Part shown: piece by piece, positions 58,072 through 64,000 of the stretch
How positions within the stretch are numbered: the first letter of the stretch is position 1
How the letters are laid out: every line of letters begins with the position of its first letter
Assembly: GCA_963762085.1 (NCBI GenBank)
Contig: CAVXJD010000007.1
Span: 124,001 to 188,000 of the forward strand
Reading direction: 5' to 3'
Source of the DNA: DASQGA01 sp963762085
GTDB lineage: Bacteria > Actinomycetota > Thermoleophilia > Gaiellales > Gaiellaceae
DNA length: 64,000 nt
Notes under the pieces: generated by a model
The model's database searches: none
Seen by the model: the letters and a program-made list of their open reading frames with translations, nothing else
Told to the model about the DNA's origin: nothing
Made by a program: the position numbers and the translations under genes

Positions 58072-58077
58072 GGGCCG

Positions 58078-59049
58078 GTGCCAGGCCTCGTCCTCGTCGC
58101 TCCAGACAGCTTCAAAGGGACGTTCTCGGCCACAGAAGTCGCCGCCGCCCTGGCACGCGGGCTCCGCGCCGGCGGGCGGGACGCGGTCGAGCTTCCCGTG
58201 GCCGACGGCGGCGAGGGGACGATGGACGCGCTGCTGGCGGCGCTCGGCGGCGAGCGGCGAACCGCGGTCGTGGCCGACCCGCTCGGCCGTCCCGTCGAAG
58301 CCGCGTACGGACTGCTCACCGACGGCTCTGCGATTGTCGAGAGCGCTCAGGCAAGCGGCCTTGGGCTTGTCTCCGAAGCCGATCGCGACGCCTGGGCCGC
58401 TTCGACCTACGGCACCGGAGAGCTCATCGCCGCGGCCGTTAGGGAAGGCGCCTCGCGCGTGCTCGTCGCGGTCGGCGGTACGGCCACGACGGACGGAGGC
58501 TCAGGTGCAATCGATGCCCTCGAGAAAGCAGCGGTCGAAGTTCAGCTCGTGGTGTTGTCGGACGTCGTGACACCGTGGGAGGACGCACCCCGGGTCTTCG
58601 GCCCACAGAAGGGAGCCGATTCCGAAACCGTGGCCCGTCTCGAACGCCGGCTGGAGGAGCTCGCCGAGCGTGCGCCTCGCAATCCCACCGGCAACATTCT
58701 CACCGGAGCAGGCGGCGGCCTGGCGGGCGGACTCTGGGCCTGGGGAGCCGAGGTGGTGCCTGGAGCGCGCTTCGTTCTCGACACCGTCGGCTTCGACGAA
58801 CAGCTCGGCGAGTCAGCCCTCTGCGTGACCGGCGAGGGCTCGCTCGACGATCAGACCGCCTCGGGCAAGATCGTCGGGGAGATCGCCGCCCGCTGCCTCG
58901 CCGCCGGGATCCCGTGCCACGCGGTCGTCGGCCGGAACCAGCTCGGACCGGAGGCGCTCGGCCTTGCCGACGTCGTCGAGGCACGAACTCTGGAGGAGCT
59001 CGAAGCGGCCGGGCGCTCCTTTGCGACGCTAGGCGTTCGGCGATCGTAG
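58078..59049 (+). CDS. Glycerate kinase (GlxK/GarK family)
   Basis: 323 residues. Typical family N terminus LVLVAPDSFKGTFSATEVAAALARG, then PVADGGEGTMDALL, VAVGGTATTDGGSGAI and the C-terminal VTGEGSLDDQTASGKI. It phosphorylates D-glycerate (2- or 3-phosphoglycerate product) in the cytoplasm, returning C3 units from glycolate/glyoxylate metabolism to glycolysis. Start GTG 58078 follows TAGACT by 6 nt. It converges on malate synthase with a shared terminator; the adjacent Glc genes give a metabolic context, though glyoxylate carboligase and tartronate semialdehyde reductase are not in the window. Confidence 0.92.
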   Translation: MPGLVLVAPDSFKGTFSATEVAAALARGLRAGGRDAVELPVADGGEGTMDALLAALGGERRTAVVADPLGRPVEAAYGLLTDGSAIVESAQASGLGLVSEADRDAWAASTYGTGELIAAAVREGASRVLVAVGGTATTDGGSGAIDALEKAAVEVQLVVLSDVVTPWEDAPRVFGPQKGADSETVARLERRLEELAERAPRNPTGNILTGAGGGLAGGLWAWGAEVVPGARFVLDTVGFDEQLGESALCVTGEGSLDDQTASGKIVGEIAARCLAAGIPCHAVVGRNQLGPEALGLADVVEARTLEELEAAGRSFATLGVRRS

Positions 59050-59069
59050 GGGCGGGGCTTTCCCCGCCC
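59050..59069. terminator. Bidirectional terminator between glycerate kinase and malate synthase
   Basis: An 8-bp GC stem (GGGCGGGG 59050-59057; CCCCGCCC 59062-59069) with a CTTT loop, in a 24-bp convergent gap. Confidence 0.75.
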
Positions 59070-59073
59070 GCGC

Positions 59074-60679
<1,606 letters not shown>

Positions 60680-60696
<17 letters not shown>

Positions 60697-61954
60697 CGTT
60701 GCTCCCCTCCATCGACATGCATACGAGTTCCACCGGGTGGTAGACCGGAAGCGGTTTCCCCGCCGCTTTCAGGTGGCTCGCGATCTGCAAGGTACAGCCC
60801 GGATTGCCTCCGGCGATGGCTTCCGCCCCCGTGGCCAGCAGGTTCGCAGCCTTTCGCCTGCCGAGCTCGGAGGCAGGCTCCGGCTGGAGCAGGTTGTAGA
60901 CACCCGCGGAGCCGCAGCAGATCTCCCACTCGGCCGGCTCGATCAGCTCCAGCCCGGGGATCGTGCGGAGGAGCGCCCGCGGCTCCGCCCTGACGGCCTG
61001 GGCGTGCGCGAGGTGGCACGCGTCGTGATAGGCGACCCGCAGCGGGAGCGGGTGCCTGGGCGCCCTCGGCTCCCCCGCCAGGAGCTCAGAGATGTCGCGG
61101 ACCTTGGCCGCGAAGACACGCGCACGCTCGGCCCAGTCGCGGTCGTCGTCGAAAAGGTGGCCGTACTCCTTCATCGCCGAGCCGCACCCGGCCGCGTTCA
61201 CAGCGACATGGTCGCAGCCCTCGAACTGCTCGATCGTCTGCTTCGCGAGCCGTTTCGCGCCCTCCTCGTAGCCGGTGTGGAGGTGCAGCGCGCCGCAGCA
61301 GCGGGGCCGCGCCGGAGCGATGACGTCGTACCCCTCCGCAGCGAGAACACGGGCCGTGGCGTCGTTCACCTGCGAGAAGAAGACTCTCTGGACGCAGCCC
61401 TGCAGGAGCCCGATGCGGCCCCGCGGCTCGCCGGCCGCGGGCAGCTCTGCGGGGAGCGCTCGCGGGCGGCCAGGCGGGATCCCCCGTGCGAGCCGGGCCA
61501 TGCTGCCCAGGCGTGTGCCGGCGGGCAGCAGCCGCCCCGGCCCGAGGAGCCGCTCCAGTGCGACGAGCGGCGCGAGTACTCGGAGCCGCCGAGGATGCGG
61601 AAAGAGCCCGAAGACGAGCCGGCGGAAGAGCCACTCACCCGGCGAGCGCCGGTGGTGCCGCTCCACCTGGGCGCGCGTGCGCTCGATCAGCCGGTCGTAG
61701 CGGACGCCTGAGGGGCACGCCGTCACGCAGGCCAGGCAGCCGAGGCACCGGTCGAAGTGCTTCACCATCTCGTCCGAGAGGACATTGGCGCCTTCCAGCC
61801 CTTCCTGCATCAGGACGATGCGCCCGCGCGGCGAGTCCATCTCCTCGTTCCAGAGCGGCGTATAGGTGGGGCAAGTCGGCAGGCAAAAGCCGCAGTGGAC
61901 GCAGGTCTCGATCACGTCGAGCTCCGGTGGTCGATGCGCATCGAAAGCCGGCAT
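60680..61954 (-). CDS. glcF: Glycolate oxidase iron-sulfur subunit
   Basis: 424 residues. Two 4Fe-4S motifs near the N terminus (Cys18, 21, 24, 28 and Cys70, 73, 76, 80), then two CCG-type repeats (PRCCGALHLHTG, ICCGSAGVYN) that bind a further cluster. It transfers electrons from the flavin subunit toward the quinone pool. ATG start at 61954, 7 bp after glcE. In the operon glcD-glcE-glcF-aceB. Confidence 0.93.
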
Positions 61955-61961
61955 CGGACGT

Positions 61962-63053
61962 CTAAATGCCTCCGGCGAAGACGCCCGGGTTCAGGATCCC
62001 GGCCGGGTCGAACCGCTCCTTGACGCGGCGCATGAGCCCGGCCGCGGGCGGTTCTGGCTCCCACGCCTCGAGCTCGACGCCGGGAGGGCGGTCGAGGACG
62101 ACCCCGCCGAACTCGCGGCGCATTTCGGCCAGCGCAGAGACGTCCGGCAGCGTCACCCAGGCAACTCCGAGCCCGGCGCGCCCGACGATCCGAGCTCCCG
62201 CCCGCTCGGCCAGCTCGAGCAGCCGGCCGAGACGCGCGGGCAGGGCTGACACGCGAAGCACGATGCCGTCTTCCGAACGCTGGCCGGCCCGCTGCGCCGC
62301 CCAGAGAGCGTCGTCCGCCTCGACCATTTCGCCGCCCCAGCGCTCGACCATGCTCCCCGCCCGCTCGAGTGCAGCTGCTCCTGCCGCACGCGCAAGGACT
62401 GCTCCCCGGCCGCGCTCCCAGCGGACATCCAGAGCCTCGAGCTCGAGCGGTGCGTGGGCGAGCGCGGCGGCGGTTTTCGCAAGAGCGTCCGGAGAGTCAC
62501 CACGGAAGAGCGCCGTCGCCCGGGTCGCAGGCAGCGGATGCAGGCGCACTGCCACACCGAGGATCAGTCCGAGCGTGCCGAACGAGCCTGCAAACAGCTT
62601 GCCGAGATCGTAGCCGGCCACGTTCTTGATCACCTTCCCGCCCGATTTCGCGACCGTGCCGTCAGAGAGGGCCACCGTGATCCCGATCACGAGGTCGCGC
62701 GGCGCCCCGTAGCGGTGGCGGAGCGGCCCGGAGTCAGCGGTCGCGACGATTCCCCCGATCGTCGCAGCGTCCTCGGCCCCGAGCGGTGGGTCGAGTGCGA
62801 GCATCTGGCCCGCCTCGGCGAACGCGTCCTGAACGTGCCCGAGCCGTGCGCCCGCCTCGAGGACGGCCGTCAGGTCGCCCGAATTGTGCTCGCGGATCGC
62901 TGCAAGCGAGGCAGTCGAGACGTCCAGATCGGCGCGGGCTGTCCCGGCCCAACCGATCTTGGTGCCGCCGCCGACCGGGCGGACCGCGCGAGCCACCTCG
63001 CTGCTCGCCTTCAGGAGCTCGGCGGCCTCCTCGTAGGACTCGGGCTCGAGCAT
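61962..63053 (-). CDS. glcE: Glycolate oxidase FAD-binding subunit GlcE
   Basis: 363 residues with a PCMH-type FAD domain (VRPVGGGTKIGWAG, LDPPLGAEDAATIGGIVATADSGPLRHRYG, GGKVIKNVAGYDLGKL) and a shortened C-terminal part ending FDPAGILNPGVFAGGI. Start: ATG 63053 overlapping the glcD stop by one base (TGATG); the longer frame to 63122 lies inside glcD. Confidence 0.92.
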   Translation of the reverse strand: MLEPESYEEAAELLKASSEVARAVRPVGGGTKIGWAGTARADLDVSTASLAAIREHNSGDLTAVLEAGARLGHVQDAFAEAGQMLALDPPLGAEDAATIGGIVATADSGPLRHRYGAPRDLVIGITVALSDGTVAKSGGKVIKNVAGYDLGKLFAGSFGTLGLILGVAVRLHPLPATRATALFRGDSPDALAKTAAALAHAPLELEALDVRWERGRGAVLARAAGAAALERAGSMVERWGGEMVEADDALWAAQRAGQRSEDGIVLRVSALPARLGRLLELAERAGARIVGRAGLGVAWVTLPDVSALAEMRREFGGVVLDRPPGVELEAWEPEPPAAGLMRRVKERFDPAGILNPGVFAGGI

Positions 63054-64000
63054 CACATCCGCTCTGCGACACCATCGCGCTCGAGGGGATGCTGCCGGTA
63101 CGGGCCAGGCACCTCTCCGCACAGCCTGGGAGTCGGCATCACCTTGCCCGGGTTGGCGAGACCGTCGGGATCAAACGCACAGCGGAGCCGCTGGAAGGCA
63201 TCGAGATCCGGCTCGGAGAACATCGACGGCATGTAGTGCTTCTTGTCGATCCCGACCCCGTGCTCGCCCGTGATCGATCCGCCCGCGTCCACACAGGCCT
63301 TCACGATCCGTCCCGCCAGCTCCTCCGCCCGCTCTGCCTCGCCGGGCGTACGCCCGTCGTAGCAGACCAGCGGGTGCAGGTTCCCGTCTCCCGCGTGAAA
63401 GACGTTCGCGATCTGCATCCCGTATTCGGCCGAAAGCTGGTCGATCAGCCGGAGGACCTCGGGCAGCCGCGTTCGCGGCAGCACGCTGTCCTGGACGTAA
63501 TAGGTCGTCGAGATGCGGCCCATGGCGCCGAACGCTGCACGGCGGGCCTTCCAGAAGAGCTCCCGCTCGATCTCGTCCCGCGCCACGCGCACCTCGATTG
63601 CGTCCGCGACCCGGCAAAGGGAGACGACCTCGTCGAGCCGCGAGGCGCACTCCGCCTCGGGCCCGTCCAGCTCCACGATCAGCGCCGCGCCCGCGTCGAG
63701 CCTGTAGCCGGCGTGCGTGGCCGCCTCCGTTGCCTGGATCGCCAGCCGGTCCATCATCTCGATCGCGGCCGGGACGATGCCGGCGGCAACGATCTCCGTC
63801 ACAGCCTGCCCTGCCTCGTCCGTGTGACCGAAGAAGGCGACGAGCGTCCTGATCGTCTCGGGCACGGGCACGACGCGAAGGGTCACCTGCGTCGCGACGC
63901 CGAGCGTCCCTTCCGACCCGACGAAAGCGCCGACGAGGTCGTAGCCGGGGGGATCGACCTCCTTGCCGCCCAGCTGGAGGAGCTCACCGTCCGGAAGGAC
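63053..64000 (-). CDS. glcD: Glycolate oxidase subunit GlcD (partial, 5' end beyond window)
   Basis: The last ~315 residues of the FAD-linked oxidase are present. From the edge: LLQLGGKEVDPPGYDLVGAFVGSEGTLGVATQVTLRVVP, then ANVFHAGDGNLHPLVCYD and CVDAGGSITGEHGVGIDKK with the catalytic histidines, ending in a normal C terminus. Oxidises glycolate (or D-lactate) to glyoxylate. The frame is open through position 64000, so the N-terminal FAD half lies outside. First visible gene of the glcDEF-aceB operon. Confidence 0.93.
   Translation of the reverse strand, partial: VLPDGELLQLGGKEVDPPGYDLVGAFVGSEGTLGVATQVTLRVVPVPETIRTLVAFFGHTDEAGQAVTEIVAAGIVPAAIEMMDRLAIQATEAATHAGYRLDAGAALIVELDGPEAECASRLDEVVSLCRVADAIEVRVARDEIERELFWKARRAAFGAMGRISTTYYVQDSVLPRTRLPEVLRLIDQLSAEYGMQIANVFHAGDGNLHPLVCYDGRTPGEAERAEELAGRIVKACVDAGGSITGEHGVGIDKKHYMPSMFSEPDLDAFQRLRCAFDPDGLANPGKVMPTPRLCGEVPGPYRQHPLERDGVAERM

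Overview
The window is high-GC DNA (roughly two thirds G+C by eye) from a bacterium that looks like a deep-branching actinobacterium, most likely class Thermoleophilia (inference). The reasons are: MtrA/MtrB/LpqB-like and DosS/DosR-like pairs, an Rpf-type transglycosylase, a LigD ligase and polymerase split into two genes, many GTG/TTG starts, and about a dozen genes whose start codon sits only 6-9 nt after a TANNNT-like -10 box (leaderless mRNA). There is no transposase, phage gene, CRISPR array or rRNA. Three tRNA genes are present, all tRNA-Ser (anticodons GCT, CGA, GGA).

Layout. 1-6.1 kb: truncated secreted M4 protease, fabF, separate LigD ligase and polymerase genes, groES. 6.3-7.1 kb: two tRNA-Ser and a lipoprotein. 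7.2-13 kb: a nucleoside uptake and salvage locus (ABC ATPase, two permeases, and convergently adenosine deaminase and a BmpA-type binding lipoprotein). 13.1-21.9 kb: a cupin, two unknown proteins, a ZIP transporter, a universal stress protein, an FAD oxidoreductase fused to CBS domains, a copper nitrite reductase, and a DosS/DosR-like kinase/regulator pair. Four copies of a TGCGG-N5-CCGCA palindrome lie in the gaps of this stretch. 22-26.2 kb: second M4 protease and two exported proteins. 26.5-31.9 kb: signalling hub (two receiver proteins, an ANTAR protein with a degenerate receiver, GAF-GGDEF-HD-GYP, STAS, and a GGDEF protein with heptad-repeat arrays). 32-38.3 kb: lipoprotein, prolyl peptidase, BON protein, Rpf-like protein, DUF6328-like membrane protein, uracil-DNA glycosylase, small basic protein, tRNA-Ser, cytochrome c, UppP. 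38.3-44.9 kb: giant M36 protease and an MtrAB-LpqB-like trio. 44.9-47.4 kb: GFA protein and CocE/NonD hydrolase. 56.5 down to 47.4 kb: an eight-gene minus-strand operon (aldehyde dehydrogenase, creatininase-family amidohydrolase, S66 carboxypeptidase, peptide ABC transporter). 56.6-58 kb: a bacterial lysyl-oxidase-like lipoprotein and a membrane-anchored partner. 58.1-64 kb: glycerate kinase, malate synthase and glycolate oxidase GlcF/GlcE/GlcD (cut at the right edge).

Working together: the nucleoside locus imports and deaminates nucleosides; the peptide operon probably imports short peptides or amides and cleaves them; the Glc/AceB/glycerate kinase group handles C2 acids. The most interesting stretch is 14-21.9 kb, where a DosS-like kinase that keeps the HPPM segment linked to heme binding is encoded beside a complete copper nitrite reductase that would make NO, under a shared palindrome.

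Quality caution: at least four genes (M4 protease, BmpA, FAD-CBS oxidoreductase, SpaA-like protein), and possibly an ABC permease, are each broken by what looks like one extra base. The repetition suggests sequencing or assembly error rather than five independent mutations.
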